Source of the DNA: Blastococcus sp. CCUG 61487
GTDB lineage: Bacteria; Actinomycetota; Actinomycetes; Mycobacteriales; Geodermatophilaceae
Reading direction: 5' to 3'
Length of the DNA: 32,561 nucleotides
NCBI RefSeq assembly: GCF_005222955.1
Contig: NZ_LWUA01000250.1
Location: 1 to 32,561 of the forward strand
In this document: piece after piece, positions 14,270 through 26,168 of the stretch
Layout of the letters: each line of letters begins with the position of its first letter
Position numbering within the stretch: position 1 is the first letter of the stretch
Notes under the pieces: model-generated
What the model saw: only the letters and a program-made list of their open reading frames with translations
Databases searched by the model: none
Told to the model about the DNA's origin: nothing
Position numbers and translations under genes: made by a program

Positions 14270-14383
14270 TGCGTCAGCCCCCGATCCCCGTCGACCAGCG
14301 GCCGCGGACGTCGGTGCGTGGCCGATGCGTCACCCTACGAGACCTAGGCGTGCCGATGGGATTGGCGCGGTCGATGCTGTCGC

Positions 14384-14411
14384 CCGGAAGTGCGAGACCC
14401 AGAGCTTCCGG
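14384..14411. repeat. Inverted repeat in the hsdR-HNH intergenic region
   Basis: CCGGAAG (14384-14390) and CTTCCGG (14405-14411) form a perfect 7-bp inverted repeat around a 14-base spacer, in the gap between the divergent starts of hsdR (14269) and the HNH gene (14534). It could be a protein-binding site or be incidental. A possible TAGGGT -10 for hsdR lies at 14337-14332 on the minus strand, but without a convincing -35. Confidence 0.3.
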
Positions 14412-14458
14412 AGGCCCCGTCATCTGACGATGCATAGGCCTCTGACCAGCACTTTTCG

Positions 14459-14487
14459 TTGTCGGCGCGCACGTTCTGCGGTATCAT
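14459..14487 (+). promoter_or_regulatory. Promoter of the HNH endonuclease gene
   Basis: TTGTCG (14459-14464) and TATCAT (14482-14487) are separated by exactly 17 bases and lie 46 bases before the ATG at 14534. They match sigma70-type -35 and -10 hexamers well for GC-rich DNA. The start point would be about 14493-14495, inside the LexA box that follows directly. Confidence 0.65.
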
Positions 14488-14503
14488 TCGAACAGACGTT
14501 CGG
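14488..14503 (+). promoter_or_regulatory. LexA (SOS) box
   Basis: TCGAACAGACGTTCGG matches the Gram-positive/actinobacterial SOS-box consensus TCGAAC-N4-GTTCGA at 11 of the 12 defined positions. It abuts the -10 element and covers the predicted transcription start, an ideal place for repression. LexA control of 13E12-family genes is known from mycobacteria, which supports the assignment. Confidence 0.75.
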
Positions 14504-14533
14504 ACACTCGGAGCGCAGTCGAGAGGAGGTGCC

Positions 14534-15979
14534 ATGGGTCTGGATGAGGGGTTCGAGCCCTTCCCCGATGGCGGCACCTTCCGTCTCGGCGCCGCTTCCC
14601 CCGCCCCTGGTCGGTCCACGGCGGCCGACCGGCCGGCGGCCTCGGCTCCAGCGGCGGATGCGAAGGCCGCTCGTCAGGCCGAGCGCGAAGCGGCCCGTCA
14701 GTTGTCCATGGTGCTGCCCGACGACATCGCGGCCGTCCTGGCCGGCGCACTCGAGCTGGCCGGCGCGGATCTGCCCGAAGGCTCACCGGCCACCCAGGCA
14801 CCGGCCTTGCTGGCCCGCGTGCGCGGGCTGATCCGGCTGCAGAACGTCGTCGAAGCCGCGGTGGCCGGGACCGTCCGGGCCGCTGAGTGCGCCCAGGCCG
14901 CGGAGTTCGACGGCCACAAGACGATGAAGACGTGGATGGCGGGGCACCTGAACGTGTCCACCGCCACCGCCGCCCGGGTGACGCGCGCCGGACGGACGTT
15001 GGAGCAACTGCCGCGGTGGTCCGAAGCCGCCTCGGCGGGGCAGGTCACGCCCGATCAGACCGCGGTCGTCGCCAAGGTCGCCACCGCCGCCCGGCTGGCC
15101 GCCGCGGCCGAGCTCGGCGCGGACCTGCACGGGGACGACGGGATCGACGCGACGCTGCTGGCCTGTGCAACCGGCGATCACCCCGAGGCGCTTCCTGCAG
15201 CGGTCGCGCGCTTGCTGAACTGGATCGACCCCGACGGGCCCGAACCTGATCCCACCCGTCGTCGGGAACTGCACCTCACCCCTTCGGCCGGCGCCGAGGG
15301 TGGCGGGACCATCCACGGCCGCCTCGACGCCGCCGGGTTCGAGAAGGTCAGCACCGCGCTCACCGCGCACCAGCAGGCCGGTCGGGTCGCCGACGACGAC
15401 CGCAACCACGCCCAGCAGATGGCCGACGCGCTCGTGCAGGTGGCCGACAACGCCCTGGCTTCCGCCGACACCCCGATGCTGCGCAAGCACCATGCTCAGG
15501 TCGCGGCGACGATCTCCGCCGAGGACCTGCTCGACTCGGACGTGATCGCGGGTGCGGCACGCCTCGGGTCGGGCCAGCGGGTGTCCAACGAGGTGGCCCG
15601 CCAGTTGGCCTGCGACTCGATCATCACCCGGGTGCTCTTCGGCCCCGACGGGATGCCGCTGAACATCGGCCGCGCGCAGCGCCTCGTTCCTGCTCACATC
15701 CGCAAGGCCGCCGAGGCGCGTGACGGCGGCTGCGTCTTCGCCGGCTGCTCGGCGCCGACCTGGTGGTGCGATGCGCATCATGTTCAGGAGTGGATCGCCA
15801 ACCACGGTGAGACATCGGTGGCTAACACAGCGTTGCTGTGCGAGCGTCACCACACCAAGGTCCACCACGGCTTCTCCATCGCGTGGGACCCGGTCGAGAA
15901 ACGCTGGCGCACCTACCGCGCAGACGGAACCGAGATCATCGTCGGCTACCCACCCGGAGAACCGGTCCCCCGCGAGTAG
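14534..15979 (+). CDS. DUF222 / 13E12-repeat-family HNH endonuclease
   Basis: Predicted DNA endonuclease of unknown biological role, 481 residues. The N-terminal ~60 residues are low-complexity (Ala/Pro/Arg), then comes a helical DUF222 region. The C-terminal HNH domain (from about 396) has Cys400, Cys405, the His pair 415-416, Asn431 and Cys436 with HH at 439-440, so metal and catalytic residues look complete. The open frame starts earlier (14459), but the ATG at 14534 is preceded by AGGAGGT at ideal spacing, and the promoter and LexA box overlap the longer version. It is opposite in strand to the restriction genes and ends nine bases from the hsdS stop. Such genes are often multicopy in actinobacteria. 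Family secure; function not known. Confidence 0.92.
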   Translation: MGLDEGFEPFPDGGTFRLGAASPAPGRSTAADRPAASAPAADAKAARQAEREAARQLSMVLPDDIAAVLAGALELAGADLPEGSPATQAPALLARVRGLIRLQNVVEAAVAGTVRAAECAQAAEFDGHKTMKTWMAGHLNVSTATAARVTRAGRTLEQLPRWSEAASAGQVTPDQTAVVAKVATAARLAAAAELGADLHGDDGIDATLLACATGDHPEALPAAVARLLNWIDPDGPEPDPTRRRELHLTPSAGAEGGGTIHGRLDAAGFEKVSTALTAHQQAGRVADDDRNHAQQMADALVQVADNALASADTPMLRKHHAQVAATISAEDLLDSDVIAGAARLGSGQRVSNEVARQLACDSIITRVLFGPDGMPLNIGRAQRLVPAHIRKAAEARDGGCVFAGCSAPTWWCDAHHVQEWIANHGETSVANTALLCERHHTKVHHGFSIAWDPVEKRWRTYRADGTEIIVGYPPGEPVPRE

Positions 15980-15988
15980 CCGGGCGGT

Positions 15989-17152
15989 TCAAAGCTGCCC
16001 AGCAAACGCCCGGGCTTGAAGGCCATCTGCCAATCCGATCAACTGCACCTGACGCTTCTCCTGCAGTTGGTCCTGGCGACGGATCGCGAGGAGCCGGTCA
16101 ACCAATTCCTCCTGAACCGCCAGGGTTGGGACCGGAATGAGCGCGGCCCGCAGAGACCCCACGTTGAAGTGCTGTTGGATCTGCCCCCGCTGCTCACCAG
16201 ATACGAGACGGCGACCGACCGTCGAGTTCATCAGCGCTTCCAGGTAGAGCGGATGAGCGACTGTTGGATTGGGGGTAGCCACAATCAAGTCGATCGCGTT
16301 GCCGCCCGCGAGTGAGTCCGGCACCACTGCCGTCACACCAGGGCGCCCGGTGCGAGCTATCACAAGGTCGCCAGCGAGAAGCTTCGACTTGGCCAACGGT
16401 CCGTCGTTGGCCGCCTGCGAGAAGTACACGAGATCCGTCGCATCGATGCGACCAGCTTTGACGTTGGTCGTGCGTAGCGCGGGAACGCCAGCCTCGACGT
16501 AGTGACTGGCGGGTCGAATGACGACACCGACGGTGAGACGAGTGCAGCAGTCGCCGAACGACCGGTAGTCCGACAACGCAAGCGATCCAAGGTGCCGCTC
16601 AACGACCCCTTGGATTAGTGCCACATTGAGCTGTCGCGCCCGGGTAGTTGCGGCCTGAAGCGTGTCAACGCGATCCAGCACTGCCGCGATCCGCTGCTGC
16701 TCGCTAAGCGGCGGCAACGGCAGGTCGAGCCCCTCAAGGAAGCCGACAGGCACGCGTCGTTGGCCTCCGCTGCCAGTCATTCGCCGTTCCCCCTCCAGTC
16801 GAACCTGGTCGCGGCGAAGGAAGTGCAGAAGGTAGCGAGCGTCAGCAACGTGCGACCGAGGTCGAACGACGTGGAACTCGGTCGACCCAACTCCGACGCG
16901 GCGACCGATTCGAGCTTGACCGATCTTGTTGTTCTGGAAGCACGGCGTGATCTTGGCGATGAGCAGATCGCCATCGAGGAACGGCGTGTATCCCCTGGAC
17001 ACCTCGCCAAATGGTCGCTCCTCGCCGCATTCGGTCGAGCCGTCGGTGCCCAAACCCGCCATCGGCAGGAACGAGACCAACTCTTCCGAGCCAGGTCTTT
17101 CCGGGAGCCGAGGGTTGATGTCGGCGATGTCGCCCAGGGCCACCCTTGTCAC
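15989..17152 (-). CDS. hsdS: Type I restriction system specificity subunit (HsdS)
   Basis: DNA-sequence recognition subunit for the HsdM/HsdR complex, 387 residues. Two target-recognition half-domains are visible: one from the N-terminus to about 150 and a second from about 200. The first is closed by the conserved LPLPPLSEQQRIAAVLDRVD segment and a following helix (spacer), the second by the matching IPVPTLAVQEELVDRLLAI segment and a helix. The GTG at 17152 overlaps the hsdM stop (GTGA). Base composition drops here (about 62% G+C in 16261-16320) compared with the arg and phe genes, as is common for fast-changing, transferred specificity genes. The target sequence cannot be read from the protein. 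Confidence 0.94.
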   Translation of the reverse strand: MTRVALGDIADINPRLPERPGSEELVSFLPMAGLGTDGSTECGEERPFGEVSRGYTPFLDGDLLIAKITPCFQNNKIGQARIGRRVGVGSTEFHVVRPRSHVADARYLLHFLRRDQVRLEGERRMTGSGGQRRVPVGFLEGLDLPLPPLSEQQRIAAVLDRVDTLQAATTRARQLNVALIQGVVERHLGSLALSDYRSFGDCCTRLTVGVVIRPASHYVEAGVPALRTTNVKAGRIDATDLVYFSQAANDGPLAKSKLLAGDLVIARTGRPGVTAVVPDSLAGGNAIDLIVATPNPTVAHPLYLEALMNSTVGRRLVSGEQRGQIQQHFNVGSLRAALIPVPTLAVQEELVDRLLAIRRQDQLQEKRQVQLIGLADGLQARAFAGQL

Positions 17153-18642
17153 GCGAGCATTTCCTTGAGCTCGGCAAGGCCCTGCTGGATCTCCTTCTCC
17201 ATCTGCTCCAGCTCAGCGATGATCTCCAGCGGGTCGCGGTGCTCGACCTCCTCGTGCACGACCTCGCGGTAACGGTTCAGCGAGAGGTCGTAGCCCTGCG
17301 CCGCGATGTCCGCCTTCGGCACGCAGAAGCTCTGCTCCGTGCGCGCTCGCTGCCGCTCGGAGCCGTCCCGCTGCGCCCAACGCGTGAGGACGTCGGGCAG
17401 GTCGTCGGCTTCGGTCGGCGTCCGCTTGTCGTCGAGGCTGAAGCCGTCGGCACGCACGTCGTAGAACCACACATCATCCGTGCCGCCGGAGTCGGTGCGC
17501 GTGAAGAACAGGATCGCCGTCGACACCCCCGCGTAGGGGCGGAACACCCCGCTCGGCAGCTTCACGACGGCATCCAGCTTCTGGTCCTCGACCAGCGTCT
17601 TCCGCAGCGTCTTGTGCGCCGTCGACGAGCCGAACAGCACGCCGTCCGGAACGATCACCGCTGCCCGACCGCCCGGCTGCAGCAGCCGGAGGAACAGGGC
17701 GAGGAACAGCAGCTCGGTCTTGCGGGTCTTCACCACCCGCTGCAGGTCCTTCGACACCGACTCGGCGTCGAGGCTGCCGGCGAAGGGTGGATTCGCCAGC
17801 ACCAGCGAGTACCGGCCCTCGTCACCCGACGCACCCTCGGAGAGCGAGTCTCGGTAGCGGATGTCGGGCTGCTCCACACCGTGCAGCAGCATGTTCATGC
17901 TGCCGATGCGCAGCATGGTCGAGTCGAAGTCGTAGCCGTGGAACATGCCGTGGTGGAAGTGCCGCGACTGCTGCGCATCGTGCAGGGCTCCGGGGTGCTC
18001 GCGCCGCACGTACTCCCCCGCGGCGACCAGGAACCCGGCCGTGCCGCACGCCGGATCGCAGATCGCGTCCGACGGCGTGGGCGCGGTCATCGCGACCATC
18101 AGCTCGATGATGTGCCGCGGCGTACGGAACTGGCCGTTGTGCCCGGAGGTGGCGATCTTGCCGAGCATGTACTCGTAGAGGTCGCCGTTGGTGTCGCGAT
18201 CGTCCATCGGCAACTCGTCGATCATGTCGACCACCCGGGCCAGCAGCGCCGGCGTTGGGATGGTGAACCGTGCGTCGCGCATGTGGTGGGCGTAAGTGGA
18301 GTCGTCCCCGCCGAGCCGCTGCAGGAACGGGAAAACTCCCTGGGCAACCAGGGCGTGCATGACGCCCGGCTCCTCGTTCTTGAGGTGGCTCCATCGCAGG
18401 TTCTGCTCGTCGGGACCGAAGACCGGGTTCTCGATCGGCCTTCCGGTGACCCGGGCCTTGTTCGCTGCTCGGGTGTGCAGGTCGTCGAGGCGGCGGATGA
18501 ACAGCAGGTAGGTGATCTGCTCGATCACCTCCAGTGGGTTCGAGATACCGCCCGACCAGAACGCGTCCCACACGCGGTCGATCGTCGTCTTGACCTGCCC
18601 CCGAAGTACCGTCACGTCAGGCACGCTATCCCGGTCGCTCAT
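17149..18642 (-). CDS. hsdM: Type I restriction system methyltransferase subunit (HsdM)
   Basis: N6-adenine DNA methyltransferase that protects host DNA and forms the core of the type I complex. The 497-residue product has an N-terminal HsdM_N helical domain (about 15-150), the SAM-binding motif DPACGTAGF at 196-204 and the catalytic NPPF motif at 284-287. Starts with ATG at 18642, 34 bases beyond a strong hairpin that closes the pheST-SDR unit. It overlaps hsdS by four bases. No clear promoter was recognised in the short upstream gap. Confidence 0.96.
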   Translation of the reverse strand: MSDRDSVPDVTVLRGQVKTTIDRVWDAFWSGGISNPLEVIEQITYLLFIRRLDDLHTRAANKARVTGRPIENPVFGPDEQNLRWSHLKNEEPGVMHALVAQGVFPFLQRLGGDDSTYAHHMRDARFTIPTPALLARVVDMIDELPMDDRDTNGDLYEYMLGKIATSGHNGQFRTPRHIIELMVAMTAPTPSDAICDPACGTAGFLVAAGEYVRREHPGALHDAQQSRHFHHGMFHGYDFDSTMLRIGSMNMLLHGVEQPDIRYRDSLSEGASGDEGRYSLVLANPPFAGSLDAESVSKDLQRVVKTRKTELLFLALFLRLLQPGGRAAVIVPDGVLFGSSTAHKTLRKTLVEDQKLDAVVKLPSGVFRPYAGVSTAILFFTRTDSGGTDDVWFYDVRADGFSLDDKRTPTEADDLPDVLTRWAQRDGSERQRARTEQSFCVPKADIAAQGYDLSLNRYREVVHEEVEHRDPLEIIAELEQMEKEIQQGLAELKEMLA

Positions 18643-18675
18643 CGGTCATGAGCAAGCAGATGTGTGAACCCGAAC

Positions 18676-18707
18676 GCGGCTGATAGGCCAGCGGGAGGCT
18701 CAGCCGC
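18676..18707 (-). terminator. Hairpin terminator after the SDR gene
   Basis: GCGGCTGA (18676-18683) and TCAGCCGC (18700-18707) form a perfect 8-bp stem around a 16-base loop that can pair further. It lies six bases after the SDR stop codon. It lacks a T-run, as is usual in GC-rich actinobacteria. It probably separates pheS-pheT-SDR transcription from the restriction genes. Confidence 0.6.
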
Positions 18708-18712
18708 CGGAC

Positions 18713-19502
18713 TCAGGCGAGGGGGTCGGCGTCGCCGTAGGGCTGGAGGCGGAGCTGTCGGGCGGCGTCCTCTGGGACGACGGTGCGCAGCGTGTCGAGG
18801 TCGTCGGCGCCCACCCGCAGCATCCGCCCGGACCACTGGTCGAGCTCACCGGCGGCGATGGCCGCGACGAGGTCGACGACGGCCTCCGGCGGGGTCCAGT
18901 CGGTCCGGCCCGCGTGCATGGACATCGAGGTCGACATGGTCGTCCTCACCACGCCGGGCGCGACGTCGAACGCCCGCACGTCCGACCCCTCCAGCGCGGC
19001 GACCAGCGACTCGGTGAGCCGCATCAGGCCGGTCTTCGCCACCGAGTAGGCGGAGTAGTCCGGCGAGCCCCGGGTGCCCATCCCGCTGGCGATGTTGACC
19101 ACCCGGCCGCGGTTGCGCAGGAGCATCCACGGCAGCACCGTGCGGATGGTCAGCTGCGCGCCCCGGATGTGGCTGGTCACCACGTCCCACCACTGGTCGG
19201 GATCGGCCTCCCAGACCGGCACCTCGAACTCGTCGATCAGCCCGGCGTTGTTGACCAGCAGCGCGATCGGCCCGAGCTGTTCGCGGACGAGGCCGACCGC
19301 CTCCTCGACCGACGCCCGGTCGGTGACGTCCGCGGCGACCGCGAGCGTGCGCCCGCCGGTGGCGGCAGCCACCTCGTCCATCGCCGTCCGCAACCGGTCC
19401 TCGGTCCGGGCGATCCCGGCGACGGCCATCCCGCGGGCGGCCAGCCCCTCGACCAGGTGCCGGCCGATCCCGGTGGACGCGCCCGTGACCAGGGCGACGC
19501 CT

Positions 19503-19510
<8 letters not shown>
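18713..19510 (-). CDS. Short-chain dehydrogenase/reductase (SDR)
   Basis: NAD(P)-dependent oxidoreductase of unknown substrate, 265 residues. Classical SDR features are present: TGASTGIG at 9-16, NNAG at 87-90, catalytic Ser142, Tyr155 and Lys159 (YSVAK). The GTG at 19510 overlaps the end of pheT by eight bases and gives the standard family length; the open frame upstream is not protein-like. Although it sits behind pheT, nothing in the sequence links it to translation. It probably rides on the pheST transcript, which ends at the hairpin just downstream. Confidence 0.9.
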
Positions 19511-23047
<3,537 letters not shown>

Positions 23048-23147
23048 TCACGGGGCACCGGCCGCCTCCGGGCTCCGTCCGCGTCGCCGGTCGGTGCTAG
23101 AACACCTCCGGCGCGCGGCCCTGCGCGCCCGTCCCGGGGGGGTCCGC

Positions 23148-23987
23148 GTGGTCGTGCTCGCGCTGTCCTCGGCCGTCGTCTACGGGGCCTCGGACTTCCT
23201 CGGCGGCCTGGCCAGCCGGCGCGCTCCGGTGCACGGGGTGGTCGCGGTCTCCCAGGTGGCCGGGGTGACCGCGCTGCTCGTCCTCCTCCCCTGGCTCGGC
23301 GGGCCGGTCTCCGGCGCCGACCTGGCGTGGGGTGCCGCGTCCGGCGTCGCCGGCGCGGCCGGACTGCTGGTCTTCTTCCGGGCGCTGGCCGGTGGGGTGA
23401 TGAGCGTCGTCGCCCCCGTGACGGCGGTGACCGCGGCGGCCGTGCCGGTGCTGGGCGGGCTGCTCGGCGGCGAGCGGATCGGTCCGTGGGCGACGGCGGG
23501 GATCGTCCTGGCGCTGCTCGCCGTCGTCCTGGTCTCGGCCGAGGGCGGGCTGTCCGCGCTGCGCTCGGCCGCCCCGGGCAGCCTCGCCCCGGCGCTGGTG
23601 GCCGGTGTGGCGTTCGGGTGCTTCTTCGTGCTCTTGGACCGCACCGGGGACGACACGGGGCTCACCCCGCTCGTGGCGGCCCGGGCGGCGTCGATCGTGC
23701 TCGTCCTGCTCGTGGCCCGGGCGGGGCGGCGGCCGCTGCGGATCAGCCGGGCCTCCGCTCCCCTGGTGCTGACCTCCGGGCTGGGCGACATGACGGCCAA
23801 CGCGCTGTTCCTGCTCGCGACCCAGGAGGGCGGCGACCTCGCGATCGTCGGCGTCCTCGCCTCGCTCTACCCGGTGAGCACCGTGGTCCTGGCCCAGGTG
23901 CTCCTGCGCGAGCGGCTGGTGCCCGCCCAGCTGGCCGGGCTGGTCGCGGCGGTGGCCGCCGTCGTGCTGATCACGGCGCCGGCCTAG
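23148..23987 (+). CDS. EamA-type (DMT superfamily) membrane transporter
   Basis: Predicted integral membrane protein of about 279 residues with roughly ten hydrophobic segments arranged as two EamA repeats. Each repeat opens with a YGxSxF/ACFFxxxD-like segment and ends with a long Ala/Val/Leu-rich helix, for example the C-terminal LAGLVAAVAAVVLITAPA. Family members export amino acids or other metabolites; the substrate here cannot be told. The start is uncertain: GTG codons at 23148 and 23154 fit the first membrane segment, and 23094 is a further in-frame option. It is divergent from pheS. Confidence 0.85.
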   Translation: MVVLALSSAVVYGASDFLGGLASRRAPVHGVVAVSQVAGVTALLVLLPWLGGPVSGADLAWGAASGVAGAAGLLVFFRALAGGVMSVVAPVTAVTAAAVPVLGGLLGGERIGPWATAGIVLALLAVVLVSAEGGLSALRSAAPGSLAPALVAGVAFGCFFVLLDRTGDDTGLTPLVAARAASIVLVLLVARAGRRPLRISRASAPLVLTSGLGDMTANALFLLATQEGGDLAIVGVLASLYPVSTVVLAQVLLRERLVPAQLAGLVAAVAAVVLITAPA

Positions 23988-24055
23988 CCTCCCCCTTCGG
24001 GGTGAGGCCCGCGTCCTCGGCTTGGCCGCGCTGCCGTGCCCGCCGATGGGACGAC

Positions 24056-25864
24056 GTGCTCTCCGACCCGTCCGACTCCCCGGCCGAGGCGCTCGACCGC
24101 GCCCTCGGCGGAGCGGTGCACAGCGTCTTCCAGCCCATCGTCGACCTCGACAGCGGCGCCGTCGTCGCCTACGAGGCGCTCGCGCGGGGGCCGGTCGGCC
24201 CCCTCGAGCGGCCCGACGCGCTGTTCGCCGCCGCGCGCGCCGCGGGCAAGCTGCCCGAGCTGGACGAGGCGTGCCGCGCCGCCGCGTTCAGGGGTGCGGT
24301 GGAGCACGGACTGCTGGCGCCCACCACCGTCTTCGTCAACGTCGAGCCCGAGGTGCTCGACATCGCGCCGCTCGCCGACCTGCTGGCCATCGCGGGCACC
24401 GCGCCCCGGGAGCTGCGCGTCGTCCTCGAGGTCACCGAACGGGCCCTGGCCGCCCGGCCGGCCGAGCTCATGCGGACCGTGGAGCGCGTCCGCCGGCTCG
24501 GCTGGGGCATCGCCCTGGACGACGTCGGCGCCGACCCCATGTCGTTGTCGTTCATGCCGCTGCTGCGCCCCGACGTGGTCAAGCTCGACCTCCGTCTGGT
24601 GCAGGGCCGCCCCGGGGCCGAGGCCGCCCAGGTGATGAACGCGGTCAACGCGTACGCCGAGAGCACCGGCGCGCTGGTGCTCGCCGAGGGGATCGAGACC
24701 GAGGCCCACCTCGCCACGGCTCGCGCGCTGGGCGCGACCCTCGGTCAGGGGTGGCACTTCGGCCGGCCCGCCGCCGGGCCCGCGCTCGACCGGGCGGGCG
24801 GAGAGCTGCGGCTGCCGGTGGCCGAGCCCGCACGGGGTGATCGCGCCACGGCCTCCCCGTTCGGCTGCCTGCCGCCGGGGACCCCGCTGCGCCGCGCGCC
24901 CAAGTCGCTCCTCGTGGAGCTGAGCAAGCAGCTCGAGCGGGAGGCGGTGCGCGTCGGGGAGACCTGCGTGGTCGCCGCCACCTTCCAGGAGGCGCGGCAC
25001 TTCACGACCGCGACCGAACGCCGGTACGCCGGGCTGGCCGCGGCCACCGGCTTCGTCTGCGCCGTCGGCGAGGGGCTGGACGAGGAGCCGCTGCCCGGCA
25101 TCCGCGGGGCCACGCTGGACCCGGCTGATCCGGTGCGCGGCGAGTGGGACCTCGCCGTCCTGGGACCGCACTTCTCCGCCGCCCTGCTCGCCCGCGACCT
25201 GGGCTCCACCGGCCCGGACCTGGAGCGGGAGTTCGAGTACGCCCTGACCTACGAGCGGACGACGGTGATCCGGGCGACGCGGGAGCTGCTGTCGCGGGTC
25301 GCCCCCCGGCGGACCGACGCGACTCCTCCCCTGCCCGCCGTGCCGCGCCCGCGCACCCCGGAGCCCGACCACTCCGGCCGGCTGGTGGAGCTCGCCGGCA
25401 CCGATCCGACGACCGGGCTGCCGGGCCGGCTGCGCACCCAGGAGCTGCTGGAGGTGGCCGCCTGGAACGCGCGCGGCGGCCGCGACCTGCTGGCCGTGGT
25501 CACGCTGGGGCTGGACGGGCTGGACTCGGTCGCACATCGGTTCGGCCACGCGGCCGCCGACGACCTCGTGCGCTCCGCCGCCACCCGGTTGCGCGGGCGG
25601 CTGCGGCACGACGACCTGGTCGGCACGCTCGACGCCGCCCGGTTCGCCGTGGCGATCTCGGGCCTGGCACCGGACGACGCGCCGCAGGAGGCCGCGCGGA
25701 TCGCGGCCGGGCTGGCCGACGCGGTCAGCTCGGCGTTCGTGGTCGCGGGGCGGCCGGTCGTGCTGGGCGTACGGGTCGGTACCGCGCTCTGCCCGGGCGA
25801 CGGCGACGACGTCCTGGGCCTGCTGGCCGCGGCCGAGGCGTCCAGCACCGCGCTGCTGCGCTGA
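24056..25864 (+). CDS. EAL-DICT-GGDEF protein, probable cyclic-di-GMP phosphodiesterase
   Basis: Likely degrades cyclic di-GMP; 602 residues, soluble. An EAL domain (about 15-245) has the complete catalytic set by spacing comparison with RocR: Glu40 (in EAL), Asn95, Glu125, Asp155-Asp156, Lys176, Glu211 and Gln231. Loop 6 reads DDVGADPMS instead of the usual DDFGTGYSS. A DICT sensory domain follows (about 280-415). The C-terminus is a GGDEF domain (about 447-600) whose signature is degenerate, DAARF at 526-530, so no cyclase activity is expected; it may bind GTP or help dimerise. GTG 24056 is chosen; GTG 24002 is also in frame. The stop is one base from the end of the convergent DUF4873 gene. 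Confidence 0.9.
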   Translation: MLSDPSDSPAEALDRALGGAVHSVFQPIVDLDSGAVVAYEALARGPVGPLERPDALFAAARAAGKLPELDEACRAAAFRGAVEHGLLAPTTVFVNVEPEVLDIAPLADLLAIAGTAPRELRVVLEVTERALAARPAELMRTVERVRRLGWGIALDDVGADPMSLSFMPLLRPDVVKLDLRLVQGRPGAEAAQVMNAVNAYAESTGALVLAEGIETEAHLATARALGATLGQGWHFGRPAAGPALDRAGGELRLPVAEPARGDRATASPFGCLPPGTPLRRAPKSLLVELSKQLEREAVRVGETCVVAATFQEARHFTTATERRYAGLAAATGFVCAVGEGLDEEPLPGIRGATLDPADPVRGEWDLAVLGPHFSAALLARDLGSTGPDLEREFEYALTYERTTVIRATRELLSRVAPRRTDATPPLPAVPRPRTPEPDHSGRLVELAGTDPTTGLPGRLRTQELLEVAAWNARGGRDLLAVVTLGLDGLDSVAHRFGHAAADDLVRSAATRLRGRLRHDDLVGTLDAARFAVAISGLAPDDAPQEAARIAAGLADAVSSAFVVAGRPVVLGVRVGTALCPGDGDDVLGLLAAAEASSTALLR

Positions 25865-25865
25865 C

Positions 25866-26168
25866 TCAGACCTCCGCGGCGCCGTCGAGCAGCTCGACGG
25901 GGAAGGGCGGCCTGCCCACGCCGGTGATCCGCGTGTTCCCCCACGGGTCCGCCTCGGTCGCCTCGGCGGCCCCGGTCCCGTGCGGCGTGGTCACCTCGAG
26001 CCGGGTCCGCGGCGGGACCGCGAGCCGGAGGCGCCCCGACCACACCACCGATCCGGCCAGCGGGTCGAATCGCGCGCCCAGGACCGCGCCCGCGGTGCGG
26101 GGCGGCTCGCCATCCATCACGACGGTGACCTCGCCGTCGTAGCCCTCGGGCTCGTCGTGCTCGCTCAT
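25866..26168 (-). CDS. DUF4873-type small protein
   Basis: A 100-residue soluble protein of unknown function. It opens with an acidic stretch and then YDGEVTVVMDG, followed by FDPLAGSVVWSGRL and PWGNTRITGVG, which I recognise as DUF4873-like (small beta-rich domain, also found fused to flavin monooxygenases in mycobacteria and relatives). The ATG at 26168 lies 62 bases after the TetR stop on the same strand, so the two are probably cotranscribed. The spacer contains a 12-bp direct repeat (26184-26195 and 26202-26213). It probably belongs with the nearby AurF-like oxygenase; the role is unknown. Confidence 0.75.
   Translation of the reverse strand: MSEHDEPEGYDGEVTVVMDGEPPRTAGAVLGARFDPLAGSVVWSGRLRLAVPPRTRLEVTTPHGTGAAEATEADPWGNTRITGVGRPPFPVELLDGAAEV

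Noticed and set aside
10790-18712. Possible attachment-site repeats flanking the restriction island
   Set aside because: Comparing the two edges by eye gave only matches of about six to seven bases; no integrase or tRNA gene is present.
25394-25864. Active diguanylate cyclase domain at the end of the EAL protein
   Set aside because: The fold is recognisable but the GGDEF signature is replaced by DAARF, so catalysis is not expected.
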